DNA from: CAZWDL01 sp964632995
GTDB lineage: Bacteria; Bacteroidota; Bacteroidia; Chitinophagales; Saprospiraceae
DNA length: 54,055 nt
NCBI GenBank assembly: GCA_964632995.1
Contig: CAZWDL010000040.1
Span: 1-54,055, forward strand
Direction: 5' to 3'
Shown: in pieces, positions 15,836-24,441 of the stretch
Position numbering within the stretch: the stretch's first letter is position 1
Layout: the number at the start of each line of letters is the position of its first letter
The notes under the pieces: generated by a model
What the model was told of the DNA's origin: nothing
Databases searched by the model: none
What the model saw: only the letters and a program-made list of their open reading frames with translations
Made by a program: the position numbers and the translations under genes

Positions 15836-17506
15836 ATGCTAAACAAACTTCATATTATTACCCTAACCGCCTTCCTCTTCGGTCTGGCAGCCTGCGGCGA
15901 CCCTTCCGAAGAAGACAAAACCGAACAACTCACCGGCGGCGAGACCACCGCTACAACCAGCATCGACGAACGGCTGGACAAATATACCACCGTCCGGCTT
16001 ACAGCTGATCTGCGTGACCTGAGCGGTAATCGGAAAGAAATGATCCGCCTGCTCATCGAGGCAGGGAAGATCATGGACGAGCTTTTCTGGGTGGAGGCTT
16101 ACGGCGAAAAATGGCAGGAATTCCTCGGCCAGCTACCCGACGATCGCTACCGCCGCTTCGCCCGTATCAACTACGGTCCCTGGGATCGCCTGGAGGCCAA
16201 CGAGCCCTTTGTCGAAAGCATGGGCCCCAAGCCCGCCGGCGCCAACTTCTATCCGGCCGATATCACCAAGGAGGAATTCGAAAGCGCCAACCTTCCCGAT
16301 AAGGCCAGCCTCTACACCTTCCTGCGCCGCGATGATGACGGTATCCTGTATACCATTCCCTACCATGAAAAATTCGCCGATCAGGTGCAGCGCGCCTCGG
16401 ATTTGCTGAAGCAAGCGGCAGAACTGGCGGAAGATTCGGGGCTGAAGACCTACCTCACCCTGCGCGCCCAGGCCCTGCTTGACGACAACTATCAGCCCAG
16501 CGACCTGGCCTGGATGGATATGAAAGACAATCCGATCGATGTGGTCATCGGACCGATCGAAACCTACGAGGATCAGCTCTACGGCTTCAAAGCCGCTCAC
16601 GAGGCATATGTACTGATCAAGGATATGGAGTGGAGCGAGCGACTGGCTAAGTATGCACAGTTCCTGCCGGAGTTACAGCGGGGACTCCCTGTCCCGCCGG
16701 AGTTCAAAAAGGAGACGCCCGGCCGCGACGCCGACCTGAACGCCTACGACGTGGTCTTCTACGCCGGCGACTGCAACGCAGGCTCCAAAACCATCGCCAT
16801 CAACCTGCCCAACGACGAGGAGGTGCAGCTGCAGAAAGGTACCCGCCGCCTTCAACTGAAGAACGCTATGCGCGCCAAGTTCGACAAGATCCTAATGCCT
16901 ATCTCGGAAATGCTCATCGCCGGGGATCAGCGCGAACACATCACCTTCGACGCTTTCTTCGCCAATACCATGTTTCACGAAGTGGCTCACGGACTGGGCA
17001 TCAAAAACCTGGTTAACGATACTATTACCGTCCGTGAAGCACTCCAGGAACACGCCTCGGCCCTGGAAGAAGGTAAGGCGGATGTGCTGGGTCTGTACAT
17101 GATCAAGCAGCTGCACGACAAGGGCGAGCTGGAAGGCGAACTGCACGACTATTACGTTACCTTTATGGCGGGCATCTTCCGCTCGGTGCGCTTCGGCGCC
17201 ACCAGCGCCCACGGCCGCGCCAACATGATCCGCTTCAACTACTTCCAGGACATGGGCGCCTTCACCCGCGACGAAGCCACCGGCGCCTACCGCGTTAACT
17301 TCGATGCCTTTGAAGAAGCCGTAACTTCCCTCTCGCGCGAAATCCTCACCCTGCAGGGTGAAGGCAACTACGAGGGGGTCGCCGAGCTGGTCGACGCCAA
17401 AGCCAGGATCGGCGAGCAACTGCAGGCCGACCTGGACCGTCTCTCCGAAGCGGCCATCCCCGTCGATATCGTCTTCGAACAGGGAGTGGATGTGCTGGGG
17501 ATCTAA
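15836..17506 (+). CDS. M49 (dipeptidyl-peptidase III)-like zinc metallopeptidase, lipoprotein
   Basis: I chose the ATG at 15836, which gives 556 residues and a clean lipoprotein signal (IITLTAFLFGLAAC); the frame is open 24 bp further upstream. Zinc ligands are expected in FHEVAHGLG (HEVAH at about 381-385) and in the glutamate-rich helix ALEEGKADVLGLY (about 409-421). Both are spaced as in the M49-like family often annotated as dipeptidyl-peptidase 3 family. Classical DPP III has HEXXGH, whereas this one has HEXXH. The block DCNAGSKTIAINLPNDEEV is strongly conserved in the family as I remember it. It likely trims peptides outside the inner membrane. A terminator-like hairpin follows. Confidence 0.75.
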   Translation: MLNKLHIITLTAFLFGLAACGDPSEEDKTEQLTGGETTATTSIDERLDKYTTVRLTADLRDLSGNRKEMIRLLIEAGKIMDELFWVEAYGEKWQEFLGQLPDDRYRRFARINYGPWDRLEANEPFVESMGPKPAGANFYPADITKEEFESANLPDKASLYTFLRRDDDGILYTIPYHEKFADQVQRASDLLKQAAELAEDSGLKTYLTLRAQALLDDNYQPSDLAWMDMKDNPIDVVIGPIETYEDQLYGFKAAHEAYVLIKDMEWSERLAKYAQFLPELQRGLPVPPEFKKETPGRDADLNAYDVVFYAGDCNAGSKTIAINLPNDEEVQLQKGTRRLQLKNAMRAKFDKILMPISEMLIAGDQREHITFDAFFANTMFHEVAHGLGIKNLVNDTITVREALQEHASALEEGKADVLGLYMIKQLHDKGELEGELHDYYVTFMAGIFRSVRFGATSAHGRANMIRFNYFQDMGAFTRDEATGAYRVNFDAFEEAVTSLSREILTLQGEGNYEGVAELVDAKARIGEQLQADLDRLSEAAIPVDIVFEQGVDVLGI

Positions 17507-17520
17507 GGATCGCGAAGCTT

Positions 17521-17551
17521 ATCAGGCGGCGCCGGGCAGGCGCCTCCTGAT
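17521..17551 (+). terminator. Hairpin after the M49-like gene
   Basis: ATCAGGCGGCGCC (17521-17533) and GGCGCCTCCTGAT (17539-17551) pair with one mismatch around GGGCA. Only a short TT follows, so termination is likely but not certain. Confidence 0.6.
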
Positions 17552-17683
17552 TTCGTGACCATAACTGAGTTGGAGGAAGAGAATTGGACTCAACGCTCTT
17601 CCTCCAACCCAAAAATTCACCTTCCCACTTAGAGCCCATCCGGATAAAAAACCAGCACAGTTCTGTTTTTCCTGACCAATTAC

Positions 17684-17716
17684 TTTGACCACGATGGATA
17701 GAATCTTTTACTTTTG
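17684..17716 (+). promoter_or_regulatory. Promoter of the trypsin-like protease gene
   Basis: TTTG (17684-17687), a 21-bp spacer and TACTTTTG (17709-17716) match the Bacteroidota -33/-7 consensus. The chosen ATG is 37 bp downstream. Confidence 0.65.
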
Positions 17717-17753
17717 TAGAAGATCCCAATCAAATACTAACAAACACAACCTC

Positions 17754-19706
17754 ATGAACCGTCTGCATCCGCTAGTCTTAACCGTGGTTTTTTCTTTTTT
17801 TTCTCTTTTTGCGCAAGCCCAAATCAGCAGTGGTGGAACTCCGCTCAGCTTTACCCCCGGGTTTCAGGAAAAGCACGGTGACCGCCTGCGGACGCATCGC
17901 GTGGAACGCCTTAATGTGAGCCGGGCGAAAGAGGCCGAAGAAGTGCGTCCCGGCTTCAGCTTTACTGAACCGGTGCGTGTCGATCTGGGTTTGATGAATG
18001 CCGGTCAGTGGACAGAACTCGAAGACGGAAGCTTTCTGTGGCGGTTGAAGATACAGTCCCGGGGCGCGCTGGCGCTGGCCGTGCTGTACGACGAGTTTTA
18101 CCTTCCCCCCGGCGCTACGCTCTACATGTACAGCGAGGATAGGCAACAGCTGCTCGGCGCTTATTCCTACCGCAACAACCGGCCCGGCGGGAAATTTATG
18201 ACGGGTCTCATCGAGGGAGAATCGGCTATTCTGGAATACCACGAGCCGGCTGCCGTGGCCGGGCAGGGGCAGCTGCGCCTCTTCCGGGTAGATCGCGCCT
18301 TCCGGCCGGTGTACAAGGATGCCGTGAACGTAGAAAGCCGCAGCCCGCAGGAGGGCGAAACGGGATTCGGCGCTTCCCTGGACTGCCACGAAAATGCCAA
18401 CTGCGCAGCCGGCGACTCTTGGGAGAATCAAAAGAAAAGCGTCTGCCGTATTATCGTGGTGGTGGAAGAAGGGATGGGGTTTTGCACCGGCACCTTGATG
18501 AACAATACCCGGCAGGATGGGACGCCCTATCTGCTCAGCGCCTATCACTGCCAGGACGGCTACACGCCGCTGTACGATTTCTGGCGCTTCGATTTTGGCT
18601 ATCGTAGCCCTTTCTGTTCCGATCCTGGGTCGGAGCCGGTACCGCGATCCGTACTCGGCGCCGATCCGGTGGCCGGCCGTCAGAAGAATGACTTGTTGCT
18701 GCTCAAACTGCAAACGGTCATTCCCTCCACTTTCGATGTCTACTACGCTGGCTGGGACCGCAGGGAGGCCGTTCCCGCTGCCGCGGTCAATTTCCACCAT
18801 CCTGTGGGCGACATCATGAAGGTAGCGACTATCGACGGAGGGATCACTATTTTTCCTGGAACAATCGATTGGAACAACGGCGTGGTGACCCCGGCCAACC
18901 ATCATTTCGATTCAGATTACAGCACGGGCACCTTTGAATTGGGTTCCTCGGGTAGCGCCCTCTTTAATCAGAACGGCCTTGTGGTCGGGCAACTGCACGG
19001 AGGCAATCCGGAGAGCTGCACCCAAACGCAGGCCTGGTACGGACGCCTGGCCCTGGCCTGGGAAGGCGGCGGCAGCCCTCAGACCCGCCTGCGCGACTGG
19101 CTTGACCCCCTCAATACCGGCACGGAACTGATGCCCGGCACTGCCGAGCCCGAGCCCGGCTTCGCCGATCTGTCGGGAGTGGTGCGGATCGAAACCGGCG
19201 ATCCTCTTGTCGGCGTAGAAATTGATATCAGTAACCTGGACGGAACGATACAGCGCACCGCCTTCACCGATCAATTCGGCCGTTACACTTTCGACAATCT
19301 GCCCTTGCAGGAGTTTTACAGCCTGATTGTCAGCCGCAAAGGTGATGACAACAACGGCATCTCTACCTTCGATCTCATCCAGGTGCGCAAGCACATCCTG
19401 GGCATCGAACGATTGGACAGTCCTTACAAAATGCTGGCCGCCGATGTCAACCTTTCCGGTGGTATTACTACCCTCGATCTGATCAAAACGCAGAAGGTCA
19501 TTCTGGGCGTCAGCCCCGGCTTCGACGAAACCGAATCCTGGCAGTTTCTGCGCGGCAATTTTATCTTCACCGATCCGACCAATCCCTTTCTGGATGATTT
19601 GCCGACGCAGCATTTTCTGCCGGATTTCACCAGCGAAGTGACAGATCTGGACTTTACGGGAGTGAAGAATGGGGATGTGAACGGGAGTGCCTACCTGGGA
19701 TTGTAG
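17754..19706 (+). CDS. secreted trypsin-like serine endopeptidase with carboxypeptidase-regulatory-like and dockerin-like domains
   Basis: The ATG at 17754 gives 650 residues with a signal peptide (PLVLTVVFSFFSLFAQAQ); upstream in-frame codons precede the promoter and are excluded. A propeptide-like region is followed by a lysyl-endopeptidase/trypsin-type fold. His265 lies in LLSAYHCQ, Asp313 in KNDLLLLKL and Ser399 in GSSGSALF, with many paired cysteines. A carboxypeptidase-regulatory/SdrD-like beta domain follows (LSGVVRIETGDPLVGVEIDI). Then comes a type I dockerin-like calcium-binding pair (NNGISTFDLIQVRKHILGIE and NLSGGITTLDLIKTQKVILG). No canonical T9SS tail is obvious at the end (GDVNGSAYLGL). 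Function: extracellular protein degradation, inferred from the fold. Confidence 0.85.
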   Translation: MNRLHPLVLTVVFSFFSLFAQAQISSGGTPLSFTPGFQEKHGDRLRTHRVERLNVSRAKEAEEVRPGFSFTEPVRVDLGLMNAGQWTELEDGSFLWRLKIQSRGALALAVLYDEFYLPPGATLYMYSEDRQQLLGAYSYRNNRPGGKFMTGLIEGESAILEYHEPAAVAGQGQLRLFRVDRAFRPVYKDAVNVESRSPQEGETGFGASLDCHENANCAAGDSWENQKKSVCRIIVVVEEGMGFCTGTLMNNTRQDGTPYLLSAYHCQDGYTPLYDFWRFDFGYRSPFCSDPGSEPVPRSVLGADPVAGRQKNDLLLLKLQTVIPSTFDVYYAGWDRREAVPAAAVNFHHPVGDIMKVATIDGGITIFPGTIDWNNGVVTPANHHFDSDYSTGTFELGSSGSALFNQNGLVVGQLHGGNPESCTQTQAWYGRLALAWEGGGSPQTRLRDWLDPLNTGTELMPGTAEPEPGFADLSGVVRIETGDPLVGVEIDISNLDGTIQRTAFTDQFGRYTFDNLPLQEFYSLIVSRKGDDNNGISTFDLIQVRKHILGIERLDSPYKMLAADVNLSGGITTLDLIKTQKVILGVSPGFDETESWQFLRGNFIFTDPTNPFLDDLPTQHFLPDFTSEVTDLDFTGVKNGDVNGSAYLGL

Positions 19707-19726
19707 TGGGGATGTTCCTTTCACTA

Positions 19727-19750
19727 CGCTCTGTGAAAGGGGGGTGACGA
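19727..19750. terminator. Bidirectional hairpin between convergent genes
   Basis: CCTTTCAC (19727-19734) pairs with GTGAAAGG (19743-19750) in the 81-bp gap between two convergent genes. There is no strong T-run on either side. Confidence 0.45.
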
Positions 19751-19787
19751 GCGCAGCGAGGAGAACATCCTCCAATGATTCAGCGGA

Positions 19788-22169
19788 TCACCTTCCCTTC
19801 ACAACCTTCACCGGTTCTCTCCGTTTTCCATCCCATTCCAAGATAAGGTAATAGACGCCGGCCCGCCAGGCATTACCCAGTTCCACTGTACCCACGGGAG
19901 CATCAAAGGGGAGCTGTTGTATGCTTTGTCCGAGGCTGTTGAAGACATGGAGGAAGCCGCGGCCGTGCCGTGTGTTCTGGATATCATAGCGAATTGTAAA
20001 CTGGCCGGCAAAGGGATTGGGGTATACCTCCAGATCCATATCGGCGGCAAAGGGGGCGTCTACATCGGTAAGGGCGGCGTCCTGAATGAGGAAGGCGTCG
20101 AAAGCGGCTTCGACGACGTGGCCGCTGTCGTTGAAATCGCTGGTTTCGGCGATGAGCTGCATGCGATCGCTAAATTCGATCAATCCGTTAAGCAGGAAGG
20201 TCGACTGCGGGCGCCACCCGGAGCGGCTGTCGGCGATTTCCTCCAGGAGGATGGTGTCCTGACCGTTGGTCAGGAAGATGCGCAGGGCGTCATTGGGCGT
20301 GGAACCGCCGAAGGCATTGAAGAACCAGGTGTAATAACTCAGTTCCGGAGCGGTATAGTCGTTCAAATCGAAGTAAGGAGAAATCAGTCGTACGGTTCCA
20401 TCGTCGACATCGTCGGCGCCGGCGCTGCCGCCGTCCAGGCCCGTTGCATAGCAACGCTCGCCGAGATCATCGGCAATATCAAAATTGGGGGTAACGAAAT
20501 CGGAACCTACGCGAACTGCGTCGGGCACGCCGCGCTCCCATTGGCCGGCTTCGGCGTCGCCTTCCGTGCTCCAGCCCAGATCGAAGAGGAAGTCATCCTG
20601 GTAGCCCGGCTGCAGCGTGATGGTGAGGGAGGCGTTTTCCTCTATTTGCACGCTGCTTAATTTGCGGTGCAGGTACCCCCAGGCGCCTGCGAAGATATCA
20701 TAGCTGCCTTCGAAGACTTCCTCGAGGCGGAAGCGGCCGGTTTCATTGCTAAATACCTGATAGCTGAAATCCTCATTGGCTATGAGGATTTGTACACCTG
20801 CCACCGGATTTTGGGTGTTATTTTCAATCGTCAGGCCTGCGACTACAAACTGGTCCTTGCGTTGCAGGGTGACATCGAGCCGGGTTACTTCGCCCTGGCG
20901 GATATCCACGTCCACCGTTTTGGGCAGGTATTCGGGATGCCGGAAGGTGACCTGGTAGGAACCGGCCTGTGCGAGCCCGGTCTGGTAATTCCCCATGCCG
21001 TCCGTAACTTCGATATTGGGCTGGTCGGCGATGATCTCCACTTCCACCTCGCGGATGGCGATTCCGTCGCCCGCCGTAGTCACGCGCCCTTCGAGGTAGC
21101 TGGCCCGCTGGTAGTCCACCCGGATAACGAAGAGGCCGTTTTCAATATCGGAAACGAGCAGGTGGCCGGAGGGCAGGTAAGGATATAGGCCCCAGGCGCC
21201 GTGGAAGCCGGTTTCCGTGCCAGAATAGGTGTCGTAGTTAGCCACTTCCACCAGATTTTCCGGCCGGCCGGCATCAAGGATGCGGGCGCCGTCGGTATAA
21301 TGAGAAATCAGCACAAAATTATCTTTAGTATATACGTTGTGCGGAATGACACGCTCTCCGATGGTGGCGGCTGGCCGGTACTGGTCGAGGGCCCGGATAT
21401 TATCGAGGTTGCTGATGTCGTAGGCGGCAACCGGTGCGTTGGGGCGCTCGTCGGTGGTGAAGACATAGCGGCCGTCGGGGGAGGACCAGGCGTTGTGAGT
21501 AAAGCGGAAGGGAGTGGGTTGTTGAGCGAGCAAGCGGACACTGTCCTTGTCGCTGACATCATAAATGGCCATTTGCCCCTGGTAGATTTCGGAAGCGTAC
21601 ATGCGGCCGTCCTGCGCAAAGACATCGTGGGCATACACGGGCAGGGCGAAATTAATGAATTCCGGTTGGCCGGGACTAGCGGCCACATCCACAAATAACA
21701 TACCGCCGCTGTTGAGGTTGCAGCCGGCGAGATAGGCCACTCCCTCTTCATCAATATAGATGTTGTGGCAGCGGTTGAGGGTATCCTGCCCATTGGGCGC
21801 GGGGCGCCAGTTGGAGCTGCTCACCCGGTCGGGCAGCTCCCGCAGGTCGATCACCTGCAGACCTTCCTGGGTGCCCGATTGATCGGTAGTGACGTAGGCG
21901 AAGTCGGCATAAGTTTTTAAATCGCGCCAAATGGAAAATTCGCCGGGAACAAAGGCAACCTGTTGGGGATCGGAGGGATCGGCCAGGCTGACGATGGAGA
22001 CGCCATCCGTTACTCCCACCAGGGCATATTCCGTTCCGTCGGGCGCCACATACCCCCAGATATCGTTGAGCTCGGCGCCATAATCCAGCCGGCCGATGAG
22101 TTCGGTGTTCAATTGACTGTAGCCGGTAGAACAAAGTAGTATCAGAATAGCAGAAAACAGGGTGCGCAT
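19788..22169 (-). CDS. choice-of-anchor B family protein with T9SS type A sorting domain
   Basis: The ATG at 22169 gives 793 residues with a signal peptide (TLFSAILILLCSTGYSQ); 21 codons further upstream are open but not signal-like. Residues about 20-340 are the choice-of-anchor B beta-propeller (ELNDIWGYVAPDGTEYALVG, CHNIYIDEEGVAYLAGCN, FTHNAWSSPDGRYVFTTDE), which is related to LVIVD repeats. Two carboxypeptidase-regulatory-like domains follow (SYLEGRVTTAGDGIAIREVE and FVVAGLTIENNTQNPVAGVQ), then a jelly-roll-like region. The last about 75 residues are a T9SS type A tail (LEVYPNPFAGQFTIRYD, VFNSLGQSIQQ, GVYYLILEW). It is secreted through the outer membrane; no enzymatic activity is evident. 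Confidence 0.92.
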   Translation of the reverse strand: MRTLFSAILILLCSTGYSQLNTELIGRLDYGAELNDIWGYVAPDGTEYALVGVTDGVSIVSLADPSDPQQVAFVPGEFSIWRDLKTYADFAYVTTDQSGTQEGLQVIDLRELPDRVSSSNWRPAPNGQDTLNRCHNIYIDEEGVAYLAGCNLNSGGMLFVDVAASPGQPEFINFALPVYAHDVFAQDGRMYASEIYQGQMAIYDVSDKDSVRLLAQQPTPFRFTHNAWSSPDGRYVFTTDERPNAPVAAYDISNLDNIRALDQYRPAATIGERVIPHNVYTKDNFVLISHYTDGARILDAGRPENLVEVANYDTYSGTETGFHGAWGLYPYLPSGHLLVSDIENGLFVIRVDYQRASYLEGRVTTAGDGIAIREVEVEIIADQPNIEVTDGMGNYQTGLAQAGSYQVTFRHPEYLPKTVDVDIRQGEVTRLDVTLQRKDQFVVAGLTIENNTQNPVAGVQILIANEDFSYQVFSNETGRFRLEEVFEGSYDIFAGAWGYLHRKLSSVQIEENASLTITLQPGYQDDFLFDLGWSTEGDAEAGQWERGVPDAVRVGSDFVTPNFDIADDLGERCYATGLDGGSAGADDVDDGTVRLISPYFDLNDYTAPELSYYTWFFNAFGGSTPNDALRIFLTNGQDTILLEEIADSRSGWRPQSTFLLNGLIEFSDRMQLIAETSDFNDSGHVVEAAFDAFLIQDAALTDVDAPFAADMDLEVYPNPFAGQFTIRYDIQNTRHGRGFLHVFNSLGQSIQQLPFDAPVGTVELGNAWRAGVYYLILEWDGKRREPVKVVKGR

Positions 22170-22229
22170 AAAGTAGTCTTTGCGGTTTAGTAAGCAATGA
22201 AAGGTTTCACAGTCACAATGTTCCATGAT

Positions 22230-22237
22230 CAAAAGTA
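22230..22237 (-). promoter_or_regulatory. -7 box candidate for the choice-of-anchor B gene
   Basis: On the minus strand TACTTTTG fits TAnnTTTG about 60 bp before the start. A second candidate, TATATTTG, lies at 22351-22358 on the same strand. Neither has a convincing -33 box. Confidence 0.4.
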
Positions 22238-22381
22238 CGGATGCTATCGCTTAACTACGGTAGAACCGGATAGTGCATAAAGTATAACAATGGACGCTTG
22301 ATCCAAACCGGGGTATTCGAAATTCAGGGGTGGCGTTTTTCAGGCGAACGCAAATATAACCTTTTCACCCAACAAGTGGTT

Positions 22382-22810
22382 TTACTTTTCCCGCTCAACG
22401 ATCGCCATTGTTAAACGGCTGACACTTACGAGACGCTCCTGCTCATCCTTGATTTCGATATTCCAGACGTGAACGCGTCGCCCTAGGCGGTAGGGGCGGG
22501 CGGTGGCAAATACATAACCGCTGCGGGCCGAGCGCAGGTGGCTGATATTAAGTTCCACGCCGACAGCCGTCTGACCGGCCGGATTATTCAGGCACAGTGT
22601 GGAGCCCAAGCTGCCTACGGTTTCCGCTAAAGCCGCCGAGGCGCCTCCGTGCAGGATGCGAAAGGGCTGCACCGTACGCGCATCCACCGGCATTCGCGCG
22701 ATGAGATAGTCATCGCCGAAGTCGGTAAATTCGATGCCGATGTGGGATACCATGGTATCCTGATTCGTATTGTTCAGGCCCTCCAGATTGAAGTCGGTCT
22801 TCCAGATCAT
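22382..22810 (-). CDS. PaaI-family hotdog thioesterase
   Basis: The 142-residue protein is a single hotdog domain. The PaaI/YdiI signature RILHGGASAALAETVGS is complete, with the HGG turn and the helix glutamate acting as catalytic base. VGVELNISHLRSARSG and the C-terminal strand VSVSRLTMAIVEREK are typical. It should hydrolyse acyl-CoA thioesters, possibly DHNA-CoA in menaquinone synthesis or phenylacetyl-type CoAs. No pathway genes nearby allow a choice. It lies between unrelated genes and is probably transcribed alone. Confidence 0.9.
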   Translation of the reverse strand: MIWKTDFNLEGLNNTNQDTMVSHIGIEFTDFGDDYLIARMPVDARTVQPFRILHGGASAALAETVGSLGSTLCLNNPAGQTAVGVELNISHLRSARSGYVFATARPYRLGRRVHVWNIEIKDEQERLVSVSRLTMAIVEREK

Positions 22811-22948
22811 TTGTTTTGTTTTGCGGCGAAAATACGGGATTTCGTCGAAGAGACTGAAAGGGTCTTCTTTGAATCTTTTTAGGTAAAGGCAATTTTCGGA
22901 GTAAAGTCAGGATTGACGGGGTGAACAATCGGAGGCGTTGGCAAGAAC

Positions 22949-24259
22949 TCAGGAAACCCCCTCTCTGCTTTTACTACGCTGCAAGACCGGTTGAACCTTG
23001 ACTTTTGGTTTTTCGACGCCGCTATGCCCGGTACGGCGTTCGTAGGAGCGGATGAGGAAGGCGTACCAGGCTACTCCCACTGCGTAGAAAGCGACCGTAA
23101 TGAGAAAAATGCTGACATAGCGAAACTCCATTTGTCGCAGCCAGCCGAACAGTTTCATGGAAACGAACCAGCTGCCCGACCAGATAGAGGCGTTCAGGGC
23201 GCTCATGATCTCCTGGTTGCGCTTGCCGACGTAGTACATCGTCAGTTCGTTGGTCATTGGGGTGGCGGCGCTCATCAGGGGTTGGCGCAGGACGTAGAAC
23301 AGCAGGGCGGCGCCGGCGGCAAAGCTCCAATCGCTGTAGTACTCGGTGGTGGCCAGGAGAAAGAGAGCCAGCACCGAAGCCGACTGGAACAGCGTAATGG
23401 CAACCTTGTAGCCGAAACTGCGCCGTATATAGGGCATGAAAATCATGACTGCGGCGACCAGCAGGAAGGTCACCGAGCCGATGATGGAAAAAACATCCGA
23501 TTGTATACCGTGAACGTTGAGAAAAAACAGGTTGATCACCGGAATCGTAAAACCCGCCCCGATGGCGATGATGAAAGTGGGTACGAGCGCCCGCATGATG
23601 ATGCTCCAGTCGTAGTCGCGCCATATTTTTTGTATGGGAACCGGATCCGTCAGCTTTTCTTTTACCCGGATACGGCTGATAAAGAAAACGCCGAACAGCG
23701 ACAGAGTGGCGACGATCTGCAGCATCGTTTTTTCGGTGAAGACCTCCGGGCTGATGCGGTTAAGTATGAAATTGGCTACCCCCACAGCGCAGAGCGTCAG
23801 GCTGAAGGAAAGAAAAGACAGGGAGAAGGCCTCCGAGTGCGTCTCCCGGCGGGCATTCAAAAGAATAAAGGGCAGAATGGTGATCTGCATGCAGGTGTAT
23901 GCCACTCCCCAGGCCATCGCGCTGAAATAGAGTAACTGTGTCCATTGATATTCAATGGAAAACAGGATAAGATGCGAGAAAACCGGAACGGCGATGGCGG
24001 CAATGTAGAAGAAGGGTTTCAGCCGGCGTCCCTTGATAAATAGCCCCAGGGGAAAAGCGAGCCAGAAGACGGCGAGAAAACGATAGGAGAGGACCTCCGA
24101 AATTTCGTAATCAGCGAAGCCTTCCGCAGCCATGTAATAATTGAGCAGCAGGAAAAAAGCGGTATTCACCGCCTGTATACCGAATTGGGCAGCCACCAGA
24201 TAGAGGATGTGCCGCTCCACTTTTCGATACCCGCCAATAACGCTTTTTACTGGACTCAT
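22949..24259 (-). CDS. MFS-type transporter
   Basis: The 436-residue protein has about 12 hydrophobic segments in two halves, split by a cytoplasmic loop (ISRIRVKEKLTDPVPIQKIW, about 196-215). This is the plan of the major facilitator superfamily. The C-terminal half includes PMTNELTMYYVGKRNQEIMS and a basic cytoplasmic tail. Substrate and direction are not visible. It lies 182 bp downstream of miaA on the same strand, with a terminator between, so it is probably expressed separately. Confidence 0.8.
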   Translation of the reverse strand: MSPVKSVIGGYRKVERHILYLVAAQFGIQAVNTAFFLLLNYYMAAEGFADYEISEVLSYRFLAVFWLAFPLGLFIKGRRLKPFFYIAAIAVPVFSHLILFSIEYQWTQLLYFSAMAWGVAYTCMQITILPFILLNARRETHSEAFSLSFLSFSLTLCAVGVANFILNRISPEVFTEKTMLQIVATLSLFGVFFISRIRVKEKLTDPVPIQKIWRDYDWSIIMRALVPTFIIAIGAGFTIPVINLFFLNVHGIQSDVFSIIGSVTFLLVAAVMIFMPYIRRSFGYKVAITLFQSASVLALFLLATTEYYSDWSFAAGAALLFYVLRQPLMSAATPMTNELTMYYVGKRNQEIMSALNASIWSGSWFVSMKLFGWLRQMEFRYVSIFLITVAFYAVGVAWYAFLIRSYERRTGHSGVEKPKVKVQPVLQRSKSREGVS

Positions 24260-24319
24260 GATGCTGTTCGCTTATTTTGCTATGATTTGCCGGCCCACGG
24301 AGCGAAAACCGGTGGCCGG

Positions 24320-24363
24320 AAAAAAAGAAAAAACCTGCTTCTCCCGCGAAGGGCGAAGAGGTT
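24320..24363 (-). terminator. Intrinsic terminator of miaA
   Basis: On the minus strand AACCTCTTC...GAGAAGCAGGTT forms a bulged stem capped by CCC/GGG, followed by TTTTTTCTTTTTTT. Confidence 0.65.
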
Positions 24364-24441
24364 GTTCGGACCGGCGGCCGGATCCGGCAGTTAGCAGTGT
24401 TATACATTTTTCTGCTGCGGCAGAAAGGTGTAAATGACTGC

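Noticed and set aside
17534..19706. T9SS sorting domain on the dockerin protease
   Set aside because: The C-terminus has no PNP, YD or LxxGxYxL-type tail, so I do not assign one although the protein is clearly exported.
24260..24441. Small gene in the gap between miaA and the MFS gene
   Set aside because: The frames are short and overlap the terminator; the sequence is better explained as a 3' end and promoter region.
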